Source of the DNA: Glycine soja
Taxonomy: Eukaryota; Streptophyta; Magnoliopsida; Fabales; Fabaceae
Length of the DNA: 64,000 nucleotides
Direction of reading: 5' to 3'
Assembly (NCBI RefSeq): GCF_004193775.1
Contig: NC_041010.1
Location: 46,985,562 to 47,049,561, forward strand
The first letter of the stretch is position 1. Each line of letters opens with the position of its first letter. Below, piece by piece: positions 49,229-61,827 of the stretch. Both the position numbers and the translations under genes were made by a program. The notes below the pieces were generated by a model. That model was not told the DNA's origin and made no database searches. It saw only the letters and a list, made by a program, of their open reading frames with translations.

Positions 49229-52200
49229 TCATTCAACCTTTGCTACCACCTCGCCAGGCACACTGCTTTCTACAACTGTTTCCCTTACAAATCTGGGAAT
49301 CCAAAGAGCATGAAAATTACTGGCATTAATAAACGAAACAAGAATTTTGATTTACAAGTTTGAACCAAGAATGAAGTACCTTTCCAATTTGTCACGTGAC
49401 GATTGCAATACATAGATTGAAAGGATGAAAGACAACATGAGCCCTGAATATTTTAAGCAGTAACAACATAAGTGCACTCAGTAAAATATAATGCTATCTA
49501 CGAATTCATCATGCCCTTGTTTTAAAATAAGAATATTTCAATCCTCAGCTAACGTACATTCTTGATATCCTACCAGTCAAATCACTAATACTTCTAAAAA
49601 CAAAATTATGGTGCAACCAGGTATTTTGTCTCCACCAAATAACAGATAAGGGTGCCAAAATATTTACTCGTCAATAGGTTGGTGTAACATAATGAAAGTT
49701 AATATTGCAACTTGCAAGGAAAAAATACTGGCATAAAAGCTGACGAGAGATCTTGTCGTACACATAGGTAAAAATTGAAGAACAGGATAAGTTTTAATTT
49801 AAAAATAATCACATGACAGATGGCACTCCCCGCCCACATTTCCCTCATCCTAGTTGCTCCATGTTTCTGAAAGATGACAACTCTTGCACATACAGACCCA
49901 CCAAGGGATGTGACTGTAACGGCATTAATGGGGAGAGTAGAAGAAAAGATTTTGTTCAAGAGCAAGTAATAAGCTTATGGAACGTTGTCATGACAATGAT
50001 CTACACACAAGTGAAAAATTACATTCTAAACAAGAAATGGCTTAGCAAAAAGTGTAGTCATGACAAATTCATTGAGGCAAGGGGTCACATTTTGCTAGCT
50101 TATATATTTATACCTCCTCTTATAACAAACGATTGAGTAGCATGTGAGCCAAAAGCATATAAAATTTATTGATGAAACAGAGCATCCCATAATTTATTAA
50201 AAGATTTAGGGGGGAGGGGGGGGAACCAAAATGAGAACAAAAATTTTAGGCAATATTGGCCGAATGAATTTCAGCCAGAAGCTGTTACAGGTGTTTGGAA
50301 CTAGAAGAAATTTCAGAAACCTCCTGAAACATGGAACCAAAACATGGGGGAGAGGAGACAGTCACGTGAGCATTTCTATTTAAAATTAATCCCATCCCCC
50401 ATCCCTTAATTTTTATCTAAGGGTGATTAGAGAATTTTCTCATTTCTCACAATCCTCAAGAATTCTCACTTGATATGCCCCATATATGTAAAGAATCAGG
50501 GGAAATGTATTATTTACCTGAACCAAACAGAACAAAAAATCCTGAAGTTACATCTATCTCTGAATGTTCTTTCCTGAAATATTTCAGAAAGCATACTGAG
50601 CAATTGAACCAAATGAATCCCAACAATAAAACCCACCCCCTCCAATGCCAGAAAATTGGATCAAGGGCTTCAATAGCAATAAATTAGTTCAAACTTCAAA
50701 ATTAATATTGATTAACTATATAATATGAATACATATAGCTACAACTAAAATAACACAAATGACAAACCATGTATATCGGACGAGTATATGCTTTGGCCAA
50801 TGCTGAGAATCCCAGAATTGTTTACTAATCTCAGGATGAACTTCAACATCTGTAAAGCAAAAACAGAATCTGTAAGCACAATCAAAGGCTCAAGGCCCTC
50901 AGAAATAAGTTACAAAGGCATCACTTAAGTAATCATATTGCCCATTGTTTCTCTTATACCAGACAAATGGCATATGGGAATTCATCAACGTGTAAGGTAT
51001 CAACGTATTTATAATTCAATATGAAAATAAATGTTTACAGAATATACAGGTTCCACAGAATCAGTTTATTGTAAAGTATATTCATCAACACTAAGTCACT
51101 AAATGCTTATCTCCCAACATTAATCAATTACAAAGAATGGAATGCCTTCAGACATCAGTATGAAAAAAGAAAAAAGCCTTCACTAATAAAATTTGAATGC
51201 TGTCAAGTGGAAAAAGAGAATCTACAGACAGAGACGGGTACATCTGTACATGAATATGCCAAATGACAGCTGAAATTGTACAAGCTAGGTAAAATTTCTA
51301 AGTAGAACGGTCACCTCATAAAAAGAGAAAAAGAAAAGCTTGATAAACATAAAATTAGAAGGAAATGAAGATTTAAAGGGTCAAATGCACACAAATTTCA
51401 AATAAACTTTAGGAACATTGAATTAAAAAGCTTTTGGATCGAGAAACAGTTTACAAGCACACTCCCTGACATTTCTGACACATTTCAGAAGAGTCTTGAC
51501 AAAAGGTCACATGCATAAGCTAAGAGTAATACTTTTATTTTCAAAAGGTCACAACCCAGTTACCAGCCTATATGTATAGAACTTAATGTTTTTAAAAATA
51601 TGATTAGAGAAGAACAACATACAGTGATGAGGCATATCCACAACTTTAGCTGTGACACCATGCAAATCATTTCCTGAATACCTCTGCATGACATTAAAAT
51701 TCCAATCAATTCATGGATCAGCAACAAATTCTGAAACAATAATCAAATAAACTGAACAAGATCATGCACATGACCTATCATGAGCACAGCATTACCAGAT
51801 CTACTTCGATCATTGGAACCTCTGTACTTTTCCGATTCACCACAAGAAGCCACGGGATTAAAAACTTTTCCCTTCCAACTTGAAACAATCTGCAGATAAA
51901 TTAAAAATAAAGAAAACTATAACCACATTTTCTCCCGCAGTTTAAGAGCTGGGGTCAACCAGATAGAATCAGATAACAACAACACAATCATCCCATATGG
52001 TATAACCGGTACAATAGCACAAAGTTTCATCTCATTGTTTTCAGAATAGGATACATTATTCCTTTAATTTCCTGTGTCAAGCATTCCAACTTCTCTTCTC
52101 TCACCAATGCAATAAATAAGAAGATCACCATCTTTTGGCAGCACAATGCTCATTTTAATTATTTGGTAAAAAATGCACAACCATAGATTCACTGTGTCTT

Positions 52201-53227
52201 CAGATTTTCATTTTATCTATTTTTCCCAGAATAGAGAAATCAATCAGGCACAAGCACCATTCACAAATTCACTCTGCAGAGAACAACTATAACTATAATT
52301 ATCAAATCAAGGTTTTAGAAAATGGTCTGCAATTGCACTTTCAGCTGTATCATCGAGGTTTTTCGGCTCACTACAACCACATCAGTCACATTTGCCCACA
52401 TTTCCCACAATGTCAAAAATTGCGACAAAACCACAACCTCCAGTGCAATCTAAAACCTCAAAAATCTTCATTTAGCAGAGTCACATTAAGTACAAACAGC
52501 AAATACCCCCCCCCCCCCCCCCCTTTCCCCCCTCCTCAAGTACATGTAATTAGCATCCGAAATGGATGTATTTGAGTCGAATACCTTTTCCTTCAAATTA
52601 CTTCGTGCCATGTTCGTGTTGGATTAGCTTAAGCTAAAACTAAAAATCATTCTGAGAGATTTTCAAGGGAGAAAATTGAAAAAATAAATAAAACAAAGAG
52701 GCCTTTATTTCCTTACAAATTAAGCAAATTAAAAATGAGATCAACGCAATAAACACATTACACTGGAAGAAAAAAAAAAGGCTCACATTTTATAAGCATC
52801 AGCACCAGTGTAACCCGTGGGCTTGGGTATGGGCATCAACACCTACAAAGCCAATTCCCAGCACAAATAATAATTCATATAGAAATTAAGAAAAAATAAA
52901 CCTTAATTTAACGAATTCAGAAGATTCACACCTCGCGATTCACGGCGAAGATGGGGCAGTGGCGGCCAATGAGGTCCTGCCACACGGTTCGCGACTGCAA
53001 TCGCAAAAGGAGAAAAAATAGTGAGAGATGCAACGGCGTCGTATGGAAGGAAGAGAAAATCGCAGAGAGTGAAAGGGGAAATGAGAACGAACGGAGTGGT
53101 ATTGACCCATGCAGCTCATGGGAACGATGTCGCCGGGTCGGTAAGCGACGGCGATCCGAAGAAACGACGGTAGCAGAAGCATAAACCACAGTGACAGAAG
53201 CGGTTTCGCGGTGGCTGCTGCAGCCAT
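49229..53227 (-). CDS. conserved plant type I membrane protein, function unknown
   Basis: Nine exons (reverse strand): 53227-53093, 52994-52932, 52842-52787, 51889-51796, 51683-51623, 50849-50768, 50573-50518, 49443-49380 and 49292-49229; GT-AG introns throughout, 224 aa. I recognise it as resembling a plant-specific family of unknown function (by memory Arabidopsis At1g65270; treat that locus name as unverified). It has an N-terminal signal peptide (LLSLWFMLLLPSFLRIAVA), then a lumenal domain with PGDIVPMSCMGQYHS, TVWQDLIGRHCPIFAVNRE, MPIPKPTGYTGADAY, REKFLIPWLLVVNRKSTEVP, HGVTAKVVDMPHH and FWDSQHWPKHILVRYTW. One membrane helix follows (GFFVLFGSGLMLSFILSIYV), then a short tail ending VAKVE. 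It is predicted to be a secretory-pathway type I protein. The reading frame is unbroken. If the intron after 50768 is retained, the protein would instead end with a hydrophobic tail and stop at 50716. Confidence 0.88.
52506..52523. repeat. poly-C tract (18 C) in an intron
   Basis: Uninterrupted C run, followed by TTTCCCCCC, in intron 3 of the membrane-protein gene. Confidence 0.9.
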
Positions 53228-54957
53228 GGCTACCAACAATCAACTGTTCAGCGTTTCAGGATTCGGACTCTCACTCACGGTGTCGTTTTGGAGCTTGAAG
53301 CACTTAGCCAAAGGAATCCGTATTGTCGTTTTTGCTTAGCGGGCTACTTGATTGGACCGAGCCATGGCTTATGTGGACTCTGTCACGGCCTAACTGGTTT
53401 AGTATGTAAAGTTGAGCTTTGCTATTGGCACCTTCGAACGTTGTAATTTATCATAATGACCGAAATGCCCATCACAACAGAATTGTATGACTATGTGTCC
53501 ACCACTTACACAAATGTAACATTTCCGTTGTGTATTTTTACTCAACAGAAATCCAACGTATACGTCTTTGTGACACCGATCGACAACTACAATGCAAAGG
53601 CATTTCCAATAATTGTTGTCGCTGTGATTACATTGCCATTATTAATTTTACCTTTATTATTGCCACATGTGCGATGAGCAAGTTAAGCAAAAAAGCTGAA
53701 TGCAGTTGGGGCCAAGCTGGTGATGACTGATCAATCCATTTTATCTGGTCAAGAAAAAAATAAGCAAATCCATATCAGTAAAATATTTCATTCAATTATT
53801 GAAATTTACACTATTTTTATTGTAATTTTTTATACATTCTAATGTGATTTTAACTGAAAATATCAATTCCTTATCCAATGTCCTAGACATATTAACAAGA
53901 TTCAGGAAACAAACAAACAAAAAAACGTGCCCCCCACAATCTTCTCTGGCGGAGGAGAAGATAAATTATTGGTTACGTACGGATTAATTGTTATATATAT
54001 ATATACACCTTGAAGGCAAGGTAGCCTTCCTAATTTGCGCCATCCACAACAACAATAAATAAAGAGAAATAAAGTAGAATTGTTACAAATTGTAACTTGT
54101 GCTATGACACGTGTTCCAATTGCAAACCATGTTTTGCACTCAAATAATCTAGATAACCAAATATTCCTCTTCAATCAGGACCACGACAAACAATGAACTA
54201 ATTAAGGAAAACACTTGAAAGAGACACGACCAAATTTTCCACCCGTGTAGTTTACACAGTCTACAGAGTCGAATATTTACACCAACCACCACCCTTCTCC
54301 TAAATCCTACACACTTCACATATCCAAATTTGGGACTTAATTTCTCTCCTTTTCCTTTCTCCACTAAATCTTCAACAATCAACACTTGTCATAGCACATT
54401 CCTCTCTAATCCGATTTTTTTCACACCCCAACAACACTCCTATCCACAAATGTTCATATCAAAACTCTCCAAATTTAGCAGCCATGTTTCCACCCCTCGT
54501 TTCTTATTTGGTCTTTTCATTTTCCTAGCGACTCTTCAAAACAGTCTTTGTCTTCCATTATCTTTAACACCAAGGCACCAGCTATGAGTTAATCAGTAAT
54601 CACACACACCCTTAGGCTCAGAAATCAGAATTCACTCTCTCTGGTGTGGTCTCATTCCGGGTTGCAACTCACACCATTATTAGCTTTATTATTAGTGTCT
54701 GGTTTACACACAACGGTTTCTTTGTCCTCTTATCTTCCAAAAAAATCTTAAAGAGTGTTATCTCTCTTTGTCCCTCTGTCTCTGGTGTTTTCTCCCTCTT
54801 GACACTGTTGCACCAGTGGTGAAGATGCCCTTATATGGGTTTTTCACGTGGAGTTGTTGAAATAATAACGTGGTTAATGCTTAGTGTTGACTACTCAAGG
54901 CTCTTGTGGCTATTATTTGGTGTCTTCTATGAGAGCCATGAGTGAAACTCAGCATGA
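53228..54957. other. divergent upstream region shared by the membrane-protein and WNK genes
   Basis: About 1.8 kb between two divergent genes. The first 100 bp is GC-richer (promoter side of the reverse gene). The WNK side has CT-rich leader-like tracts at 54620-54800 and TATATATA at 54960-54967, about 95 bp before the ATG. I could not fix transcription starts. The frames at 53456-53677 and 53902-54174 have no domain. Confidence 0.45.
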
Positions 54958-55057
54958 GCTTATATATAACTAAATTGTTTGTTGCTATCTATATTATTAG
55001 CACTCGTGTCTATACACAACAAGCATAGCACGGGTTTGAGTTAGGAAAGTTGTGAAG

Positions 55058-58000
55058 ATGGAATTGCCTGATACAATCAGTACAGCCATGTATAAGGGGA
55101 GATTCTGCACGAGTAGTGGAGTTAAGTCTCAGCTTGGTTATGTTGAAACCGATCCATCTGGTCGATATGGCCGCGTAAGTGTTTTTGATTGATTCTCGTT
55201 TCTTATTTTATTAATTGAAAGGCTCGGGGATAAGAGGACTCGCCTTACATGTTAAAAAAGTGGTTGGTTTTAGGCTCTGGTTGATTCTAGAGTGACTCTA
55301 TAAGGATGCAAAATGAATGGTTTATGCTAAATCAATAGTTATGTTTGAGTATTGATGTAATCTGTTACATGTTAATTAACCTAACTGACTAATTCACTTG
55401 TGTCATTGTGATTTGTTGGTGCTTGTAGTTCAGGGATGTTCTCGGCAAAGGAGCAATGAAGACTGTGTATAGGGCATTTGATGAGTTACTAGGGATTGAA
55501 GTGGCTTGGAACCAAGTCAAGCTTGGTGATGCCTTTCACTCACCAGAGCAACTCCAGCGCCTTTATTCAGAGGTTCATCTCCTTAAGCACCTCAACCATG
55601 ACTCTATGATGATCTTCTATGGTTCTTGGATCGATGTCAGCAACAGAACCTTCAACTTCGTCACTGAATTGTTCACCTCCGGCACCCTTAGAGAGTAATT
55701 AATCAGTCCCCTAAACCATGTTTACTACTCCATTTAGCTTAAACTAACCATCTATATTTCATAGGTTATATTATATTTGTGTTAACATGCTATATATTAT
55801 ATTTATAGGTATAGGCAGAAGTATAAGAGAGTTGATATCCGAGCAGTTAAGAATTGGGCTCGCCAGATTCTAAGTGGTTTGGAGTATTTACACAGCCATA
55901 ATCCTCCTGTGATACATAGAGATCTCAAGTGTGACAACATCTTTGTCAATGGCCATCAGGGGAGGGTCAAGATTGGTGACTTAGGCCTGGCAGCTATACT
56001 TAAAAGCTCCCAACATGCACACAGTGTCATCGGTAATACCTCTTGCTCTATTTTAGCAGTTAAAATAAGTAAGATTAATGGAGTAATATGTAATTCAATA
56101 TATGAAAGTGTGGTAAGTGGTAACTTGTATTGCTTTGGTTCTTGAAAGTGCACCTATTTTTCAAATTAGTTCTTCAATTTGTCAACTTGGTTAGAAGTTT
56201 ATCATGTTTGAGTGAGCATTTTACAAAATTAATTAAAATTGATTTTGAAGTGAAATTATTTATATTGGAAAGATTTTATTCTAGAAACAAGTTAGTAATA
56301 AAATTTAGTATATTTTTTTATATTTAATGTTAAAGTTACTTTAAGTTATTTCAATTCAAAATCGATTTTGTAATTATAATCAATTCTTTCACATGAAATC
56401 AAACATCTTAGTATTTACCTAAAATCATGTTAACTAGTATTTCAACCCGATTTTGGATGAACAATATGAATTCAAACATGCACATCAGCTTAAAAAAAAA
56501 TTCATCTATCAAAAGGATTTATTTGTTAAAATGAAAACTTTCAAGAACCAGATCAGCACAAGTTTTAACTGTCAAGGACCAAATTGTACATGATAAGTAA
56601 TCTAGAGCTTGTATCTATAAAACTGAAATTGCGTTTGATGTGAACCATCAGGCACACCAGAATTCATGGCACCAGAACTGTATGAAGAGAAATACAACGA
56701 GCTGATAGATATATACTCCTTCGGTATGTGCATGATAGAGATGCTTACTTTTGAGTTCCCATATAGTGAGTGCGCCAACCCAGCTCAAATATACAAGAAA
56801 GTCACTTCGGTAAGCATAATTAAACATTGGACACTTCCCTTATTCTAAATTTCCCCTCATTTAACTCGAATTCATTAATTTCTCAAACTTTGGTTAATTT
56901 GATGTACCAGGGGAAGCTACCTGAAGCATTTTACAAAATCGAAAATTTGGAAGCCCAGGAGTTTGTGGGAAAATGTTTGACAAATGTCTCAGAGAGACCA
57001 TCAGCGAAGGAGCTCTTGTTGGACCCTTTTTTAGCCATGGAACAACTTGAAATTCCATTGCCACCAAGCATACCAGCATTATTTACAAATAAGTCTTTCA
57101 AGCTTAATTGCCCTGCACCAATTCCCAGTGACCATCGTGATCAAACAAAGAACGCGGATATGACAATCAGCGGGTCAATAAACGAAGAGAACAACACTGT
57201 TTTCCTTAAAGTCCGGATATCTGACATAACGGGTATGCACAATTTTATCCAACATTTTGTAGTAATCTTAACAAGAAACTATTTCATGGTTTAAACACCA
57301 TGTAGCCATGTTCCGATGAATCTCCACGTGATAAATAATTGAGTTTTTTAGTTTACGAACAAGAGTTGATAAAAACTGATCATGTATCACATGAAAATTG
57401 ACTGAAATCATGACTGTCCAAGACCAATACCATATAATAATCAAGCTTAATCACTATTCTTTACAGTCAGTTTGTCAACAAATAATAAAATTACTGTTAA
57501 TATAACTTTTTTCATACTTATTATTATCAGCAAATTTATTATACATAATAATTTATTATTAGATAACAGTGTAAAACTACCTTTTATCCTGTTACTGCAT
57601 AAGATATTTTCTTGTAATAATTTCTCCTTTCAATATTTCAAGTCTCATAGTAAAGTTTTATTTCCTATACAGGGCATACAAGACATGTGTTCTTCCCATT
57701 TGACACATTAAAGGACACGGCTATTCAGGTGGCAATGGAGATGGTGCAAGAACTTGAGATTAGCCACTTGGAGCCATTGGAGATTGCTGTAAGGATAGAT
57801 CATGAGGTATCAGCTCTAGTTCCAACTTGGAGGGACAGGGTTAAGTGTCACCACCAACGACAGTACAGCTTTAACTACGAAGAAGATGAAGATGTCAATA
57901 ACCATCACCCTTTCTTCTTATCATCTTCTCCATCATCCCCTCGCGGTTCTGGCCACATGTCTGCTTCCAACTCCTTCAAGACTCGTGTTCGTGGAAACCA

Positions 58001-58978
58001 TTACCCTTTTACTCAAGAATGGCCTCAAGGTACCTACTCTTTTTACCTTACATCTTAAGATTATATTTTGTATGCATGAACTATCTTTATCTCAATTTTT
58101 ATTATTATTTTAATATATACATAAAAATATACACCTTAAAATCATAAAAAAAGAAGAAGAAATTGTTTACTTTCTTAATTTGTGTTATAAAAAACTAACC
58201 AAAACCATTCCAATAACAGAGGATTTGAATAATTGCATGATATTCTAAATCTAAACCTTACTATTGTTATTGTAAAAAAAAAAAAAAAAGTGTTCAATCA
58301 TTCACAAGAAATGTCCTTTCCCGAAACTAAAATGTTATTTTAAACGCATGAATTTGGGATACTTATAGTACATTGAAGAATGGCTTACAATATTTGTAGA
58401 TCTTTTCAGTTGTCTTTAGATTTAATTATATTTTTTATTCTCAACTTCTTATTTCTTAACAAATTTTACCCAGCAAATTAATTTGAACTTTTAAAAAAAA
58501 AAACTTCTAAACTAATAAATTCTCTTTGAGAATGATAACTCACTTCCAACACTGAGTCTTGGCAGATGATCCGTTCATGGTCAACGACGACGCAAGCCCA
58601 CAAGCCTCACTGAACTCCTTCAAGTGTTCGAGTTTCCAGTTCTTGGACCCGGGCCAGGAAGACGAGCACGCCCCAACAGATGCAACCGAACGCACCAAGA
58701 AGTGCACACCATTATCGTACCGTACCGAAGAACCAGAACCCAATTACACGAAACCGTTTAATTACTGCCCTCCTCGTATGGACTCTTGTTCGTGTGGTTG
58801 CAGCAGGTTCGGGTCGAGCCACGCGTACCCGAGGCTCACAAGGATCCGGTCCTGCCCGCACGAGCGGAGGAGCCAGCAGCAGCTGCTGCAACGGTCGATG
58901 ATGTTGGAGGAGATGTACAAGTACAAGAGACGCTTCTTCAACAACGTTGGCGCCGTTGAGAACCTCGTGTCTAGATGA
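55058..58978 (+). CDS. WNK (with-no-lysine) serine/threonine kinase
   Basis: Seven exons: 55058-55174, 55429-55694, 55809-56032, 56652-56809, 56911-57232, 57673-58029 and 58566-58978; phases add up to 618 aa. WNK kinases act in ion balance, flowering time and stress signalling. The N-terminus [20 protein letters not shown] is typical of plant WNK4/5-type members. The hallmark is clear: the usual subdomain II lysine is Asn67 (EVAWNQV), and Lys50 in the glycine loop ([11 protein letters not shown]) takes its place. HRDLKCDN (164-171), DLG in place of DFG (185-187), GTPEFMAPE and [14 protein letters not shown] follow. An OSR1-C/PF2-like domain is coded in exons 5-6 ([19 protein letters not shown] ... 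ALVPTW). The C-terminal exon is serine/cysteine-rich and ends in a basic coiled segment ([13 protein letters not shown]). Exon 7 is markedly GC-richer than its surroundings. The gene looks intact. Confidence 0.95.
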
Positions 58979-59540
58979 TGATCGATCATCATGCAATGCA
59001 AATTAATGAATCTACGTGTTTCATAACATCATGTGCTAATTTCCTTTTTTTCTGAAATACTGCATGCTCTCTTTATCTTATTTGGACTCTCCCACCAATA
59101 CGAGTGCTTTTTATTTATTTATTTATTTACCTATTATGCTGAATTTGTAATGTTAGTCACGTAAAAGTTTCTCGTGGGGAAACTAAAATAAGTTCTTGAT
59201 TTTGATTACCGTGGATGATATATACTGAAAGGATAAATTATGTTAAAGATGGTATCTCAAATAAAATGGACAGAAAAAGCATAACAGGCACAAAACAGCA
59301 TCTTTTTATTTTATTTTCAGTTTACGTTCCTCATAGTCAGAGACCATGAAGATCTGTTAGCAGTTAAAGTTAACCTACAGCAACTTCCACTGAAAACCCG
59401 CTATGAGGCCCCACACAACTAACCGAATTTTTGTCTTGATATACACGTGGCGCTATAACAGGTGGACGTGGATGATACACACCATAGACCTCCATGGTTA
59501 TTTTTAATAGAAGTTTCATTGTTAACTGATGTAGAAGAGA
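58979..59540. other. 3' flank of the WNK gene, no further gene
   Basis: Contains the likely WNK 3' UTR, including an ATTT tandem run at about 59112-59130. No recognisable feature beyond that. Confidence 0.45.
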
Positions 59541-59552
59541 AAGGCATGCAGC

Positions 59553-60790
59553 TTGTCAAGGACACTGTCAATTGTCACTAATGGAGTTGTACAAGGTGCT
59601 AATAACTTATTTTATATACCAATATATGATAGCTGGGTTCACATGGGGAACGTTGCAAGTAGATTGGATGGGATAGTTGAGCAAGTGACTATGGTTCTAC
59701 AACACAAAACATCAGAAGAGTTTAAGGAGCGGATTTAAGATACAGATTCTTGGATTTGCTTGTGCAGGTATCCGCATGATAATGTTCCCAAACAAAACCA
59801 AGACGCCTCGGCTATGAAAAAGACAAATTATGTGACCATGCTTTGCGCTTCTACCTTCCTATGGAGCACTGCATATTTTACGTCCAAACTGAAAGAGGTC
59901 CCCTATCATTTGACGCAGGTCCAGAGAACATAGTTGTCACCGTTGGCAAACAGCTAGAGGTAATTAATTTTATCTGTTGTTTCATAGTTAGGCAACTCAA
60001 ATGGGTGTTTTCATATTTTAAGATCAAGTTTAAATTTCATGTATTCTAAGTGTTAAGTTTTTTATGCTATTATTTGATCAATTATTAAAAATGTTAGACC
60101 GGTAGCAATTGTGATGGTCAAATTTCTTTAATGATTTGATCATGCATAATAGAATTGATAGTGTAAAACGTTTTTGACTAACCAATGCATGAAAATTAAA
60201 TCCTTATATTTGATGAGATTAAGATAGTGATATATATACTCTACAATAGTTATGCTGGAGGAGGTAAAAATCGAATTAACAGACGTTAACTTAAAAATCC
60301 AACTATTTGATCAGAGAGGGTCTTTTATTGATCACTAGAGAGCCCCATAAGATCAAATATTTTCTGTGCTGAGCAGAAACTAACTAAAATTTCACTTTTT
60401 GAATGTAGGGGTGGAGCCATGGTGTATTCAAATGTGTTCCTGGGGAAATGATCTTCATGCCGAGTTTCCAGAGTAGCCCTGCCTCTTTCTCCATAGAGCT
60501 TGTGTGCTTGGCCTCTTCGAATGATCTAAGTCACAGTTTAAACAATTCTGACGACTGTGACAACATAATATCCTTGGCGGATCAAATCATTGTTGTATTT
60601 TGTCTTATATTTTTATACTTCGTTTTTTCCTGATCCTCAGGACATGATTGCGCCGTTTCCATTTATTTGGGTGCCTGTTGCGTGGTCTTGATGAGAAGCG
60701 TAGCAAGTAAATTAATGAGAATGGGTGTTCAGAATTTCTGTGGAGGCAACACTTGCGCCAACAATTGCTGACAAGCTTCCTTCTTTTAGT
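59553..60790 (+). pseudogene. unidentified decayed coding segment
   Basis: Two coding-like blocks fit one split gene. Block 1 (about 59815-59959) reads GYEKDKLCDHALRFYLPMEH, then VQTERGPLSFDAGPENIVVT and GKQLE, with a GTAATT donor at 59960. Block 2 (after acceptor TGTAG at 60408) continues GWSHGVFKCVPGEMIFMPSF and IELVCLASSNDLS. Upstream pieces at 59553-59738 (NGVVQGANNLFYIPIY) and 59770 onward change frame and meet stops. The shape of the IVVTVGKQLE-GWSHGVFKCVPGE stretch reminds me weakly of the jelly-roll of 2-oxoglutarate/Fe(II) oxygenases, but I see no clear HxD...H motif. I do not recognise the family with confidence. Frameshifts between blocks suggest a pseudogene, though a different exon layout could rescue part of it. 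Confidence 0.4.
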
Positions 60791-60861
60791 GTTCAAAATC
60801 TAGAGTATACTTACTCGAATTCCTCACCCCTTTCATTTGTGAGTAGCTCCTTAGGTACCGA

Positions 60862-61827
60862 TAGGAGTGGGTATATATTGGATTTTTAAGAATTTAATCC
60901 TTATCCAATTCATATATAATGGATTGGATCTTAAAATTATATTCATATCTTTTTTAAAAAATAATTTGGATTTTAGATTGGATTTTTTTGTCGACATCAT
61001 AAGATGTTTTTGGCCGATGATAATCATTGATATTTTTTGGCCAACATCATTTGGAATTATATTTTGATCAACGTTGACTAGGTTTTTTTGTTGGTGTCAG
61101 CTAGAGTTTGTTGGCCAACATCGACCATGACTATTTCTTTTAGCCGACGCTGGCTAGGGATATTTTTTTGTGGACATCAATTAAGATTTTTTTATCAATG
61201 TCAATTGGGGGAATATTTTGGCCGACATTAGCTAGTTTTTTTTACCGATGTTGGTTGGTGATGTTTTTTGGTCAATGTCGGCCAAAAAAGTTCTAGCTGA
61301 CATCGACAAAAAAAAAGAGTCTTGCCTGACCTCGACCAAAATAATCTTGACCGATGCCGGTTGAAAAACCTACTCGACGTTGACCAAAAAATAATCTCAA
61401 CAAACATCGCAAAAAAACCCTAACTGACGTCGACCAAAAAATAACCTCGACTGATGTTGGCCAGAAAAACTTTGGACGACATCGCCCAAAAAATAATCCC
61501 GATCAATGTCAACATTAATTAAAAAATAGTCTCAACCGATGGCGGCTTAAAAACATCATCAGTTGACGTTGTCCAAAATAACTCTAGACAAGATCGATAA
61601 AAAAAATAGCTCCTACTGAAATTGGCCAGAAAAACCTAGCCTTCATCATCCAAAAAATTGTATTGGATTTAAAAATCCAAACAAATATCTAATCCATATC
61701 CAATTAATAGGATTGGATTTAAAATCTAAAAAATTAGATTTGGATATAAAATCATATCATTTAAATAGATTTAAAGTGAGTTAGATTTGATTGAATTTAT
61801 ATATTTGAAATTTTTTGCACAACCCTA
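60862..61827. mobile_element. foldback-like element with inverted arrays of ~26-bp units
   Basis: The left arm (about 61005-61285) is roughly eleven diverged units of type TTTTTTGGCCGACATCGGC; the right arm (about 61290-61660) is roughly fourteen units in the opposite sense, of type GACGTCGACCAAAAAATAA. The arms are bordered by inverted TTGGATTTTTAA / TTTAAAAATCCAA tracts and by end motifs TAGGAGTGGGTA (left) and, read on the other strand, TAGGGTTGTGCA (right). No coding frame. Unit counts are by eye. Confidence 0.65.

Noticed and set aside
49813..50136. Open frame on + strand, 107 codons
   Set aside because: Lies in an intron of the opposite-strand membrane-protein gene and shows no family resemblance.
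52951..53184. Open frames opposite exon 1-2 of the membrane-protein gene
   Set aside because: Shadow frames of the GC-richer real exons.
53456..53730. Two overlapping + strand frames with a hydrophobic end
   Set aside because: No start context or domain; hydrophobicity comes from T-rich DNA.
58712..59001. Reverse-strand frames over the last WNK exon
   Set aside because: Shadow frames caused by high GC in the real exon.
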